Part shown: in pieces, positions 18,079-26,840 of the stretch
Layout of the letters: the number at the start of each line of letters is the position of its first letter
Numbering within the stretch: position 1 is the first letter of the stretch
Source: Streptomyces cathayae
Lineage (GTDB): Bacteria > Actinomycetota > Actinomycetes > Streptomycetales > Streptomycetaceae
Assembly (NCBI RefSeq): GCF_029760955.1
Contig: NZ_CP121682.1
Coordinates: 1,612,001 to 1,676,000 of the forward strand
Reading direction: 5' to 3'
DNA: 64,000 nt
Notes under the pieces: model-generated
Databases searched by the model: none
What the model was told of the DNA's origin: nothing
What the model saw: the letters and a program-made list of their open reading frames with translations, nothing else
Made by a program: the position numbers and the translations under genes

Positions 18079-18936
18079 TCAGAGCTCCCCGGTGAAGTGG
18101 TCCTCCACCAGTGACCGCACCGCGTCCGGGTCACCCGCGATCAACGCGTCCAGCAGGGCGGTGTGTTCGTGAGCGTCGGCCACCAGCCGCGCCGCGCCGC
18201 CCCGGGCTCCGGGGGCGGAGCCCATCAGGGGCCACTGGGCGCGGCGGTGCAGGTCCTCGGCGATCCGGAGCAACTGTTCATTGCCGGCCAGGGCCAGCAC
18301 CGCGCGATGGAAGGCGCGGTCGGACTCGGCGTACGTGGCACGGCAGCCGGAGGAGGCGGCGCGGATCGTGGCCTCGGCAAGGGGGCGCAGTTCGGCCCAG
18401 CGTTCGGCGGGCACCGTACGGGACAGCCGCAGCACCACCGGGATCTCGATCAGCGCCCGGACCTCGGTCAGTTCGGCCAGCTCCCGGTCGCCCCGCTCCA
18501 CGACCCGGAACCCCCGGTTCGGCACCACCTCGACCGCGCCCTCCAGGGTGAGTTGCTGCATGGCCTCGCGGACCGGTGTCGCGGAGACCCCGAACCGCTC
18601 GGCCAGCACCGGCGCGGAGTACACCGCACCGGGCCGCAGATCACCCGTCACCAGGGCGGTGCGCAGCGCGGCGAGGATCTGCCCGCGTACGGAGGACCGC
18701 TGGACGGGCCGCCGGGGCAACGGAAGGGCCGGTTCGCCGTGCGTGTGCTCACCGCGTACGCCGTCGGCCCCGGCCCTGCCGGGCGCGGCGGCGCCGGCCC
18801 CCTCACCTCGCGGCCGGTTCCGCGGCCGGTCCACGTCCTCCGCGCCGGGCCGGGCGGGCACCCCGGCCCTGCCCGTGGCGTCCCGTCCGGTCCCCGTGTC
18901 GTCCACCCCGACAAAGCCCTCCGTGCCCTGCTTCAC
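18079..18936 (-). CDS. GntR family transcriptional regulator (FCD type)
   Basis: 285 residues. The first 75 are a Gly/Arg/Pro-rich tail of unusual length, so the true start may be internal. The winged HTH is at about 80-145 (VRGQILAALRTALVTGDLRPG, then RFGVSATPVREAMQQLTLEGAVEVVPNRGFRVV), and an all-helical FCD ligand domain follows (FHRAVLALAGNEQLLR, VADAHEHTALLDALIAGD). FCD regulators usually sense small organic acids. It is convergent with the TPR gene and divergent from the iron-regulated reductase. Effector unknown. Confidence 0.88.
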   Translation of the reverse strand: MKQGTEGFVGVDDTGTGRDATGRAGVPARPGAEDVDRPRNRPRGEGAGAAAPGRAGADGVRGEHTHGEPALPLPRRPVQRSSVRGQILAALRTALVTGDLRPGAVYSAPVLAERFGVSATPVREAMQQLTLEGAVEVVPNRGFRVVERGDRELAELTEVRALIEIPVVLRLSRTVPAERWAELRPLAEATIRAASSGCRATYAESDRAFHRAVLALAGNEQLLRIAEDLHRRAQWPLMGSAPGARGGAARLVADAHEHTALLDALIAGDPDAVRSLVEDHFTGEL

Positions 18937-19048
18937 CGGGCCCTCCTCCGGATGTATCGGTACTTGGGGTCATTACGACGGCTTGTCACTCGCTCGTCAA
19001 GCACCTTAAGGGCAGCGGGCCCCCGGTTCACATTCCGACGATCTTAGG

Positions 19049-19067
19049 TAAGGTGAGGCTTACCTTT
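19049..19067 (+). promoter_or_regulatory. Iron box (DmdR/IdeR-type operator)
   Basis: TAAGGTGAGGCTTACCTTT matches the TTAGGTTAGGCTAACCTAA consensus at 14 of 19 positions by eye. It sits inside a perfect AGGTAAG-N6-CTTACCT inverted repeat (19046-19065), 60 bases before the reductase start. This predicts iron repression of the reductase gene. Confidence 0.8.
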
Positions 19068-19126
19068 ATTGACCCGGTGTCGGGCGGGCTTCGGTCCGGC
19101 TCGACGAGACGTGCAGGGGTGGTCCC

Positions 19127-19981
19127 ATGGCAGTGCCCGGTTCGGCCGTCGCGGACGCGTACGCCCGCTTGGCAGAGGTCTTCCCGGCACTCGTCGTCAC
19201 CGAACTCGCCGCCGGCGAGGAGACCCCCCGGGGCGGCGCCTGGGTCGCCGCCGACGCCCTGGCCGAAGGGGACGGCGGGAGCGCGCTGGACGCCTTCCTG
19301 GCCTGGGACGAGAGCCAGATACTGCGGGACTACGAGCAGCGGGCCCGCCCGGACGTGGTCGCCAGTTTCGGACTGCACCGCTACGCCTGGCCCGCCTGCC
19401 TGCTGATCACCGTGCCGTGGTTCCTGCACCGCCGCGTGCCGCGCTATCCCGTGACGCACGTCTCCTTCGACCGCACCGCCGCCGGACTCGCCGTGGGCCG
19501 CATGGCCGTACGGCCGGACACCTTCGCCTGCCTCCCCGACGACCCGGCGGCCTCGCTGCCCGGCGCCCGCGTGGTGGCGGACGAGGAGGCGCTGCGGGCC
19601 GAGGTGCGGACCGCCGTCGCCGAGCACCTCGAACCCGTCCTGACGGGCTTCGGCCCGCGGATGCGGCGGCGCGGCCGCGCCCTGTGGGGCATGGCGACCG
19701 ACGAGATCGTGGAGAGCCTGCGGTACGTCGGCCAACTGCTCGGCGAGGAGGAGCGGGCCCTGCGGGAGCTGGAACTGCTGCTGCCCGGCGCGACCAGGCC
19801 GTACGTCGGCGCGGCGGGGTTCCGCCGGGTGAGCGGGCCCGAGGGCGGGCCGACGCACACCCGGGACCGGATCAGCTGCTGCATGTTCTACACCCTGCGC
19901 CCCGAGGACATCTGCGCCACCTGCCCGCGCACCTGCGGGGGCCCGAAGGCCGTCACCAGGGAGCTCGCGAAGGCGAGTTGA
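19127..19981 (+). CDS. FhuF-like (2Fe-2S) ferric-siderophore reductase
   Basis: 284 residues. The C-terminus carries CC-x10-C-x2-C (SCCMFYTLRPEDICATCPRTC, broken here for description: CCMFYT, ICATCP), the signature of the FhuF-type [2Fe-2S] reductases that release iron from siderophores in the cytoplasm. The upstream iron box supports this role. No siderophore biosynthesis or uptake gene adjoins it. A GntR regulator is divergent, but the iron box makes DmdR1/IdeR the more likely controller. Confidence 0.85.
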   Translation: MAVPGSAVADAYARLAEVFPALVVTELAAGEETPRGGAWVAADALAEGDGGSALDAFLAWDESQILRDYEQRARPDVVASFGLHRYAWPACLLITVPWFLHRRVPRYPVTHVSFDRTAAGLAVGRMAVRPDTFACLPDDPAASLPGARVVADEEALRAEVRTAVAEHLEPVLTGFGPRMRRRGRALWGMATDEIVESLRYVGQLLGEEERALRELELLLPGATRPYVGAAGFRRVSGPEGGPTHTRDRISCCMFYTLRPEDICATCPRTCGGPKAVTRELAKAS

Positions 19982-20229
19982 CGTCACGAAGGTCACAGTC
20001 GATTCACCATTCCCTCACTTGTCGCGAGAACCCTCCACCGAACCACTCGTACGAGTAGTCTCAATCGAACCCAACTCCCGCAACTCAAGCGTCAGTTCGA
20101 ACGGAATGACGCCCTGGGTGTCCCCTCGCGCTCCGATGGACGCCACTTGCTCCGAAATCCCCTGAGGGACGGTGGGACTGGGCCACTATGGCGGGCGTTA
20201 CGCCCTATCCCAATGCAAGGGACCCCTAG

Positions 20230-21273
20230 ATGAGACTGACCGACATATCGCTGAATTGGCTGCTTCCGGGCGCCGTACTGCTCCTGGGCATGTCGGCGGC
20301 GGTGGCGGTGCTCGCGCGCGGCAAGCGCTCCTCGGTCAAGGACACGCGTGCGGACGACTCGTGGGAGCGCAGCGAGGAGCGCCGCAGGCGCAAGGAGGCC
20401 CTCTACGGCACCGTCTCCTACATCCTGCTGTTCTGCTGTGCGGCGGTGGCGGCGGCGCTCTCCTTCCACGGCCTGGTCGGCTTCGGTGAGCAGAACCTCG
20501 GCCTGTCCGGCGGCTGGCAGTACCTCGTCCCCTTCGGTCTGGACGGCGCGGCGATGTTCTGCTCGGTGCTCGCCGTGCGCGAGGCGAGCCACGGTGACGC
20601 GGCGCTCGGCTCCCGCATCCTCGTGTGGACGTTCGCGTTCGCCGCGGCCTGGTTCAACTGGGTGCACGCCCCCCGGGGCCTCGGACACGCGGGCGCCCCG
20701 CACTTCTTCGCGGGCATGTCCCTGTCGGCGGCCGTGCTGTTCGACCGCGCGCTGAAGCAGACCCGCCGGGCCGCCCTGCGCGAACAGGGCCTGGTGCCGC
20801 GCCCGTTGCCGCAGATCCGTATCGTCCGCTGGCTGCGGGCCCCCCGCGAGACGTACCGTGCCTGGTCGCTGATGCTCCTGGAGGGCGTGCGCAGCCTGGA
20901 CGAGGCGGTCGAGGAGGTCCGCGAGGACCAGCGCCAGAAGGACGAGACGCGACGGCGCAGGCGCGACCACGAGCGGGTGGAGCGGGCGCGGCTGAAGGCG
21001 ATCAGCCGCGGCCACCGCGGTGTCCTGGGCCGGGGCGCCGGCCACCCGGCCCAGGCTCCGACGGTGGAGCGGGCCGACGACATGGTCTCCGCGGAGCCCG
21101 TCATACCGGCGCCGGAGGCCCTGCCGATGCGTGCGCGTCCCTCCCTCCAGCCGGTACGCGGCGGTTCCGACCCGATGACCGTGGACCTCACCGCGGAGGA
21201 CGACACCCAGGCACTGCCGCGCCTGGACTCCCTGGAGCGCAAGCTCAAGGACCTGGAGCAGCAGTTCGGCTGA
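20230..21273 (+). CDS. DUF2637 membrane protein
   Basis: 347 residues. A first TM helix (LLPGAVLLLGMSAAVAVLA) is followed by a charged loop, then three further TM helices (VSYILLFCCAAVAAALSFHGLV; LVPFGLDGAAMFCSVLAV; ILVWTFAFAAAWFNWVHAP) that make up the DUF2637 domain found in actinobacterial Spd-like and plasmid-transfer proteins. The C-terminal 150 residues are soluble, very charged and coiled-coil-like (RSLDEAVEEVREDQRQKDETRRRRRD) and end with a helix LDSLERKLKDLEQQFG. The chromosomal role is unknown. The preceding 248 bases hold no gene. Confidence 0.85.
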   Translation: MRLTDISLNWLLPGAVLLLGMSAAVAVLARGKRSSVKDTRADDSWERSEERRRRKEALYGTVSYILLFCCAAVAAALSFHGLVGFGEQNLGLSGGWQYLVPFGLDGAAMFCSVLAVREASHGDAALGSRILVWTFAFAAAWFNWVHAPRGLGHAGAPHFFAGMSLSAAVLFDRALKQTRRAALREQGLVPRPLPQIRIVRWLRAPRETYRAWSLMLLEGVRSLDEAVEEVREDQRQKDETRRRRRDHERVERARLKAISRGHRGVLGRGAGHPAQAPTVERADDMVSAEPVIPAPEALPMRARPSLQPVRGGSDPMTVDLTAEDDTQALPRLDSLERKLKDLEQQFG

Positions 21274-21287
21274 CGGGCGACGGCGCG

Positions 21288-21770
21288 TCAGGCGGCGTCC
21301 GCGTCGAGTTCGAACCAGACCGCCTTGCCCACCGCGTGCGCCCTGATCCCCCACGCGTCGGCGAGGCGGTCGAGCAGCACCAGCCCCCGGCCGTGCGTAC
21401 CGTCACCTGCGTCCGGTACCCGCGGCCGGGGTTCGTCGTGCACGAAGTCCCGTACCTCGACCCGTAGTCCGCGGGGTCCGACGGTGGCGGTGAGGACCGC
21501 CGCCCGGTCGGTGTGGACCAGCGCGTTGGTGACGAGCTCGGTGGTGAGCAGCTCGGCCGTCTCCGACTGTCCGGGGCTGCCCCAGTGCCTGAGCAGTTCG
21601 CGCAGGTCGTGGCGGGACTCGGGCACCGCCCGCAGGTCCGCGCGCCCCAGCCGGCGTCGTAGCCGTGCCGCCGGGGTCCGCTCCCCGTCGCCGTCGGCCG
21701 TCTCCTCCACGGTCGTCTCCCGGATCGTCCCGGCCGTACCGGGACCACCCCCTCGTGCCTGCCTTCTCAT
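21288..21770 (-). CDS. RsbW-like histidine-kinase-type ATP-binding protein
   Basis: 160 residues from ATG 21770 (a longer start at 21833 has no ribosome binding site). The GHKL ATPase motifs are present: N box ELVTNALVHT, G1 EVRDFVHDEP, G2 HGRGLVLLDRLADAWG. Single-domain proteins of this kind act as anti-sigma-factor kinases in actinobacteria. There is no sigma factor or anti-anti-sigma gene beside it. Convergent with the DUF2637 gene, 14 bases apart. Confidence 0.85.
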   Translation of the reverse strand: MRRQARGGGPGTAGTIRETTVEETADGDGERTPAARLRRRLGRADLRAVPESRHDLRELLRHWGSPGQSETAELLTTELVTNALVHTDRAAVLTATVGPRGLRVEVRDFVHDEPRPRVPDAGDGTHGRGLVLLDRLADAWGIRAHAVGKAVWFELDADAA

Positions 21771-22034
21771 GGCCCCCGCCCGCGTCGTGGTGTCGGTTCC
21801 CCCTGCGGCTCGAACACGTCCACGGGAAACCATGCCCCGTCACCCGCGCGCCAAGTCATGGGGCGTGGTCAAGGCCGGTTATTGGCCGAACTTCAACGGC
21901 CACACACGTGTGCGGGGCCGTTCTCACGGCGTTGCGGGTCCGGGTGACCGGCAGCACCCGCCCCGTCCCGTCCCGGGCAACGCGTACGCCATGGGCCAGG
22001 GCTGCGGCGGCGTCTGCCCCCGCGGTACTTCGAC

Positions 22035-22340
22035 GTGGACCTGGACAAGAACCGGCCCATCGCCCGCGCGGCCGCCGGGAACGACGCCGGTACGCCGATC
22101 CCGGCGGTCCGCATGCCCCACCGGGTCTCCGCGACGGACCCGGAGGTGCTGCGGGTCACCGCCCGGACCGGGGCCCACGACTGCCTCCGGCGCACGGTGC
22201 CGGACCGGTCCTCGGCCGGCCGCTCCGGCACCGTGCGGATCGACGACCGGGACCGTCCGTTCCACACCAGCGGCACCGAGGGCCCGCCCCGCTACGAGTA
22301 CGACACCGCAGCCCGCCGCCGGGCGCCCCGGACGGGCTGA
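22035..22340 (+). CDS. Hypothetical protein, about 100 residues
   Basis: Frame with almost pure G/C third positions, so probably coding. It starts at GTG 22035 (VDLDKNRPIARAAAG) but the frame stays open upstream (PPRYFDVDL), so the true start is uncertain. The product is Arg/Thr/Pro-rich with no recognisable domain. The RYFDVDLDKNRP segment resembles a motif in some small actinobacterial proteins but not closely enough to name. The 264 bases upstream, shared with the divergent RsbW-like gene, contain a lower-GC patch around 21880-21905. Confidence 0.4.
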   Translation: MDLDKNRPIARAAAGNDAGTPIPAVRMPHRVSATDPEVLRVTARTGAHDCLRRTVPDRSSAGRSGTVRIDDRDRPFHTSGTEGPPRYEYDTAARRRAPRTG

Positions 22341-22372
22341 ATCCCGTTACGGCCTGATCCGGCGAACAGGCC

Positions 22373-24115
22373 CTACGGCCGGGGCACGTTGCGCAGGTTG
22401 GAACGCGCCATCTGGAGCATCCGGCCGACCCCGCCGTCCAGCACCATCTTCGACGCGGACAGCGCGAAACCGCTCACCATCTCGGCGCTGATCTTCGGCG
22501 GGATGGACAGCGCGTTGGGGTCGGTGACGATGTCGACGAGGGCCGGGCCCTTGTGCTTGAACGCCGACTTGAGGGCCCCGGCGAGTTCCTTCGGCTTCTC
22601 CACCCGCACCCCGTGCGCGCCGCAGGCGCGGGCGACGGCGGCGAAGTCGGGGTTCTTCATGGCGGTTCCGTGCGAGGGCAGCCCGGCGACCAGCATCTCC
22701 AACTCGACCATGCTGAGCGAGGAGTTGTTGAAGAGGACGACCTTCACCGGCAGGTCGTACTGGACGAGGGTGAGGAAGTCGCCCATGAGCATGGTGAATC
22801 CGCCGTCCCCGGACATCGACACGACCTGTCGGCCCCGGTCGACGAACTGCGCCCCGATCGCCATCGGCAGCGCGTTCGCCATCGAGCCGTGGGAGAACGA
22901 GCCGATGACCCGGCGGCGGCCATTGGGCGAGATGTAGCGGGCCGCCCAGACGTTGCACATCCCGGTGTCAACCGTGAACACCGCGTCTTCGTCGGCGAGT
23001 TCGTCCAGCACGGAGGCCACGTACTCGGGGTGGATCGGCACGTGCTTCTCGACCTTCCGGGTGTACGCCTTCACCACCCCCTCCAGCGCGCCCGCGTGCT
23101 TCTTCAGCATCCGGTCGAGGAACCTGCGGTCGTCCTTGGCCCTGACCCTCGGGGTCAGACAGCGCAGCGTCTCCCGTACGTCGCCCCACACCGCGAGGTC
23201 CAGTTTCGAGCGGCGGCCGAGGTTCTCGGGCCGCACGTCGACCTGGACGATCTTCACGTCGTCGGGCAGGAAGGCGTTGTACGGGAAGTCGGTGCCGAGC
23301 AGGATCAGCAGGTCGCACTCGTGGGTGGCCTCGTAGGCGGCGCCGTACCCGAGCAGCCCGCTCATGCCGACGTCGTACGGGTTGTCGTACTGGATCCACT
23401 CCTTGCCGCGCAGGGCGTGCCCGACCGGGGACTTGATCTTCTGGGCGAACTCCATGACCTCGGCGTGCGCGCCCTGCGTGCCGGCGCCGCAGAAGAGGGT
23501 GACCTTCCCGGCCGCGTCGATCATGTCGACGAGCCGGTCGATCTCGGCGTCGCCGGGCCGGACCGTGGGCCGGGAGGTGACCAGGGCGGTCTCCACGGCC
23601 TTCTCCGGGGCGGCGTGGTCGGCGATGTCGCCGGGCAGGGTGACGACGCTGACCCCGGAGCGGCCCACCGCGTTCTGGATGGCGGTGTGCAGCAGCCGGG
23701 GCATCTGCTGCGGGCTGGAGATCATCTCGCTGTAGTGGCTGCACTCGCGGAACAGCTGGTCGGGATGGGTCTCCTGGAAGTAGCCGAGGCCGATCTCGCT
23801 GGACGGGATGTGCGAGGCGAGGGCGAGGACCGGGGCCATGGACCGGTGGGCGTCGTACAGCCCGTTGATGAGGTGGAGGTTGCCGGGCCCGCAGGAGCCG
23901 GCGCAGGCGGTGAGCCGGCCGGTGATCTGGGCCTCGGCACCGGCGGCGAAGGCGGCGGTCTCCTCGTGCCGGACGTGGACCCAGTCGATGGCGGAGTTGC
24001 GGCGCACGGCGTCGACCACGGGGTTGAGGCTGTCGCCGACGACGCCGTAGAGGCGCTTGACTCCCGCGCGGGTCAGGATGTCGACGAACTGTTCCGCGAC
24101 GTTCTGTTTGGCCAT
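22373..24115 (-). CDS. poxB: Pyruvate oxidase/dehydrogenase, thiamine-diphosphate dependent
   Basis: 580 residues. The three ThDP-enzyme domains are present: N-terminal PYR domain with the catalytic Glu in VRHEETAAFAAGAEA and AGSCGPGNLHLINGLYDA; middle FAD-type domain (LFCGAGTQGAH, ILLGTDFPY); C-terminal PP domain with the GDGGFTMLMGDFLTLVQYDLPVKVVLFNNS-type Mg/ThDP motif. PoxB decarboxylates pyruvate to acetate and CO2 and passes electrons to quinone at the membrane, mostly in stationary phase. Single gene, well spaced from its neighbours. Confidence 0.93.
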   Translation of the reverse strand: MAKQNVAEQFVDILTRAGVKRLYGVVGDSLNPVVDAVRRNSAIDWVHVRHEETAAFAAGAEAQITGRLTACAGSCGPGNLHLINGLYDAHRSMAPVLALASHIPSSEIGLGYFQETHPDQLFRECSHYSEMISSPQQMPRLLHTAIQNAVGRSGVSVVTLPGDIADHAAPEKAVETALVTSRPTVRPGDAEIDRLVDMIDAAGKVTLFCGAGTQGAHAEVMEFAQKIKSPVGHALRGKEWIQYDNPYDVGMSGLLGYGAAYEATHECDLLILLGTDFPYNAFLPDDVKIVQVDVRPENLGRRSKLDLAVWGDVRETLRCLTPRVRAKDDRRFLDRMLKKHAGALEGVVKAYTRKVEKHVPIHPEYVASVLDELADEDAVFTVDTGMCNVWAARYISPNGRRRVIGSFSHGSMANALPMAIGAQFVDRGRQVVSMSGDGGFTMLMGDFLTLVQYDLPVKVVLFNNSSLSMVELEMLVAGLPSHGTAMKNPDFAAVARACGAHGVRVEKPKELAGALKSAFKHKGPALVDIVTDPNALSIPPKISAEMVSGFALSASKMVLDGGVGRMLQMARSNLRNVPRP

Positions 24116-24208
24116 GACTCTCGTGTGCCCCTTCGGTGTCCGTGATTCCCTCGGGCTTGCGGGCTTCTGGATCTCCCTCCGGGGTCCATGAATTCACACC
24201 CGACGCGC

Positions 24209-25441
24209 TCACGCCTCCCAGACGGCGGCGGCCGTACGGTCGTCCCCGTACCCCTTGACCCGTGCCTGGGCGTCGGTGAGGAAGGCGGCGAGGCCCGGTG
24301 GTTCGGGGCGGGACCACCGCTCGGCCAGGTGGGCCCGGAGTTCCCGCTCGCCGCGCAGCGGATCGGCGAGGCCCGTACTGCACAGCAGGAGGGTGTCACC
24401 CTGGCGGGCTACGGAGGTACGGAAGCGGAAGGGTTCGCGCGGGGGGCCGGGGGCGGGCTCGTAGGGGCTCGGGGGCGTCGGGATGCCGAGGTCCATGGTG
24501 AGCCGGTCGCCCTCGGGGGTCTCGGAGGGCGGCGAGCCGAAGCCCATCACGGCCTCTCCCCTGGCCTCGGCGGCCTTCGGTTCGATGTCCTGCCACGCGC
24601 CGTCCCGCAGCCGGAACAGGCCGCCGGTGCCGACGCCGAAGAACACCCGGATACGGCATTCGGGGTCGGCGGGCAGCAGGAGGCAGCGCAGGGTGGCCCC
24701 GTACGCCTCGGGTGCGAGGCCCTGTTCGGCGGCGCCCGCGCGGAGCCTGCCGAGGGTGCGGTCGGTGAGGCGGTGCAGTCCGGACTTGAGTTCGCCGCGC
24801 CGGGCGGCCCTGATGTCCTCGGCGAGGCGGGAGTGGCTGAGGCCCACCGCCTCGCCCATCCACCGGCAGGCCTCGGCGGCCGCGCGGTGCGCGCCGGGAG
24901 CGGCCCGTGCGCCGGTCGCGACCGCCACCAGCACCAGTGCCCGGTCCCCGCTGCCGAACCGGGCGGTCAGCAGGGCGTCCCGCCGCGGTTCGCCCCGGTG
25001 GCGCGCGAAGTCGCCCCGTACGGACACGGCCCGCAGGGTGCAGGCCCCGTACCGGGCGCCGTCCAGCACGGTGTCCGGGACCAGGTCGTCCAGTGCGTGG
25101 GGGTCGGCGGCGGGCAGCGCGGTGGGTTCGGCGTCGTGGACGGGCGGACGAGGACCCACACGGCCGCCCGGCACCGGCGGCGCTTCGGCGGGGCGGACGC
25201 GGCGCGGGGCACGCGGAACCCGCGGGGCACGGGGGTCGGCGGGGGCGTCGGCGGGGGTGGGCACGGCCTCGGCGGCGGGCGCGGCCGGTCTCTCGTTCAC
25301 CGTGCCGGCCGCGGAGTCGAAGCGGTCGTCGAGGGAGTCGGCCGCGGGCGCGGGGCCCGTGTCGCCGCCGGCCTCGGCGTCGTACAACTGCCGCCACCAG
25401 TCGTCCTGGTGGCCGGCGGACCCGCCCCCCTGCTCACTCAT
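24209..25441 (-). CDS. PP2C-like serine/threonine phosphatase domain protein
   Basis: 410 residues from ATG 25441 after GAGGGT. About 150 N-terminal residues are disordered and Pro/Ala-rich; the rest is a PP2C-like fold (ACTLRAVSVRGDFARHRGEPRRDALLTARFG, LVLVAVATGARAAPGAHRAAAEACRWM, LLLCSTGLADPLRG, YGDDRTAAAVWEA). The Asp in the usual DG motif appears as ATGARA and GLAD, so metal ligands are partly changed and activity is uncertain. It may bind rather than hydrolyse phosphoproteins. Confidence 0.75.
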   Translation of the reverse strand: MSEQGGGSAGHQDDWWRQLYDAEAGGDTGPAPAADSLDDRFDSAAGTVNERPAAPAAEAVPTPADAPADPRAPRVPRAPRRVRPAEAPPVPGGRVGPRPPVHDAEPTALPAADPHALDDLVPDTVLDGARYGACTLRAVSVRGDFARHRGEPRRDALLTARFGSGDRALVLVAVATGARAAPGAHRAAAEACRWMGEAVGLSHSRLAEDIRAARRGELKSGLHRLTDRTLGRLRAGAAEQGLAPEAYGATLRCLLLPADPECRIRVFFGVGTGGLFRLRDGAWQDIEPKAAEARGEAVMGFGSPPSETPEGDRLTMDLGIPTPPSPYEPAPGPPREPFRFRTSVARQGDTLLLCSTGLADPLRGERELRAHLAERWSRPEPPGLAAFLTDAQARVKGYGDDRTAAAVWEA

Positions 25442-25771
25442 ACCCTCAATTCTCCACCGCGAGGGCCCTGGGGAAACGGGGCATCGGGAAATCCGTCCCC
25501 GGCGCCGGGCGGCGACGGCACGCCACCCGCCGCGGGGAGCCTGCCGTCCGGCAGACGGGGGCGGTGCGGGTTCGGCGCACCCGGTCTGCGCCTTCTGCCG
25601 TCTTCCGGCACCCTGGACCAGTGACTCCGCTCCCCCTCCCGAAGGAAGAAGGCTTCCCACCCGAGGGTTGCGGTCCAGCCCGAACCGATCCCTTGCGGGA
25701 CACCAGAAACGTACATCAGGGATTCGATTCCCCCACCGGCTGAAACCGGTGGTTCCCTCGAAAGAGATCCG
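25442..25771. other. Non-coding region with IS-end-like hairpins
   Basis: 330 bases without a gene. From 25622 it reads CTCCGCTCCCCCTCCCGAAGG... then TTCCCACCCGAGGG, and ends with a hairpin CCACCGG/CCGGTGG around CTGAAA (25733-25752). The layout is like the right end of Streptomyces IS200/IS605 tnpB elements, one of which lies at 43.4 kb here. A solo end or a remnant is possible. The promoter of the DUF456 gene must also lie here. Confidence 0.35.
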
Positions 25772-26254
25772 ATGGGAGCGTGGGACCTCCTGCTGGCCGG
25801 ACTGGTGATCCTGCTCGGCCTGTGCGGAGTACTGCTGCCCGGGGTGCCGGGGTCGTGGCTGGTGTGGGCCGGGATCCTCTGGTGGGCCCTGAAGGACCCG
25901 CGGCCCGTGGCGTGGTGGGTGCTCGTCGGGTCGACCGCCGCCCTGCTCCTCTCCCAGGTGGTCCGCTGGACGCTGCCGCCCCGCCGGCTGCGGGCCGACG
26001 GGACCGCGGGGCGGGTGCGGGCGTACGCCGGCGCGGGGTCGTTCCTCGGCTTCGTCCTGGTGCCCGTGCTGGGCTCCGTCCCGGGCTTCGTGGCCGGGAT
26101 CTACGCCGGCGAGCGGATCCGTCTGGGACGCCACGGCGAAGCGGTCGCGGCGACGCGTACGGCGATGCGCGCGGGCGGCTGGAGCCTGCTGACCGAGCTG
26201 TTCACCTGTCAGCTGATCACGGTGGCCTGGCTCGGCGCGGTGTTCTGGGGCTGA
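25772..26254 (+). CDS. DUF456 family membrane protein
   Basis: 160 residues, four predicted TM helices: LLLAGLVILLGLCGVLLPGVPGSWLVW, VAWWVLVGSTAALLLSQVV, AGSFLGFVLVPVLGSVPGFVAGIYAG, and LLTELFTCQLITVAWLGAVF. The GVPG and GxxxG patterns match DUF456. Function unknown. AAAGAG before the ATG may serve as ribosome binding site. It is convergent with the ogt gene, 25 bases apart. Confidence 0.85.
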   Translation: MGAWDLLLAGLVILLGLCGVLLPGVPGSWLVWAGILWWALKDPRPVAWWVLVGSTAALLLSQVVRWTLPPRRLRADGTAGRVRAYAGAGSFLGFVLVPVLGSVPGFVAGIYAGERIRLGRHGEAVAATRTAMRAGGWSLLTELFTCQLITVAWLGAVFWG

Positions 26255-26279
26255 GCGCCCCGGACACGACGGGCCCCGG

Positions 26280-26840
26280 CTACGGGCGGAGCGCTCCTTC
26301 GTGGGTGAGCAGGCGTACCTTGCGGTCCAGGCCGCCCGCGTATCCGGTCAGGGTCCCGTCGGCGCCGATCACCCGGTGGCAGGGGCGCACGATCAGCAGC
26401 GGGTTGGCGCCGATCGCGCCGCCCACGGCCCGTACGGCGGCCCGGGAGGCGCCGATCCGGGCGGCGATCTCGCCGTACGACACGGTCGACCCGTAGGGGA
26501 CGTCGTCGAGCGCGGCCCAGACCTTCTCCCGGAAGGGGGTGCCGGCGGTGTGCAGGGGCAGCCGGAAATCCCTCAGCTCACCGGCGAAGTACGCGGCGAG
26601 CTGTTCCTCCGCCGCGCGGAACGGTCCCGGGTCCTGCCGCCCGCCTTCCGGCACACCGCGACCGCCCTTCTGGCCGGGCACGGAGAGCGAGGTCAGCTCC
26701 CCGTCCGGTCCGGCGGTGAGGAGCAGCGGCCCGAGCGGACTCGGCACGCTCGTCCAGTACGGGTGCGGGGTGCTCGTCACGTTCGCCATGTTCGCCGTAT
26801 TCGCCGCGTTCATCGCGTTCGTCGCGTTCGTCGTGGTCAT
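26280..26840 (-). CDS. ogt: Methylated-DNA-protein-cysteine methyltransferase
   Basis: 186 residues. C-terminal ATase domain with the active-site LLIVRPCHRVIGADG, preceded by DVPYGSTVSYGEIAARIG, the DNA-binding helix. It removes O6-alkyl groups from guanine by irreversible transfer to Cys. The start ATG overlaps the ada stop (ATGA at 26837-26840), so the pair is translationally coupled. The first 22 residues are a repeat tract (NATNAMNAANTANMANVT) coded by 9-base tandem repeats and not seen in the family. Confidence 0.95.
   Translation of the reverse strand: MTTTNATNAMNAANTANMANVTSTPHPYWTSVPSPLGPLLLTAGPDGELTSLSVPGQKGGRGVPEGGRQDPGPFRAAEEQLAAYFAGELRDFRLPLHTAGTPFREKVWAALDDVPYGSTVSYGEIAARIGASRAAVRAVGGAIGANPLLIVRPCHRVIGADGTLTGYAGGLDRKVRLLTHEGALRP
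26782..26835 (-). repeat. 9-base tandem repeat encoding the Ogt N-terminus
   Basis: About six imperfect units of GTTCGTCGC-type (plus strand), translated on the minus strand as Asn-Ala-x repeats. Length change would keep the reading frame. Confidence 0.8.

Noticed and set aside
22035..22340. RiPP precursor for the frame with RYFDVDLDKNRP
   Set aside because: No ATP-grasp or other maturase is nearby, and the core motif of known precursors is absent.
25681..25740. tRNA-like GGGATTCGATTCCC arm
   Set aside because: No acceptor, D or anticodon arms fit; the sequence better resembles an IS end.
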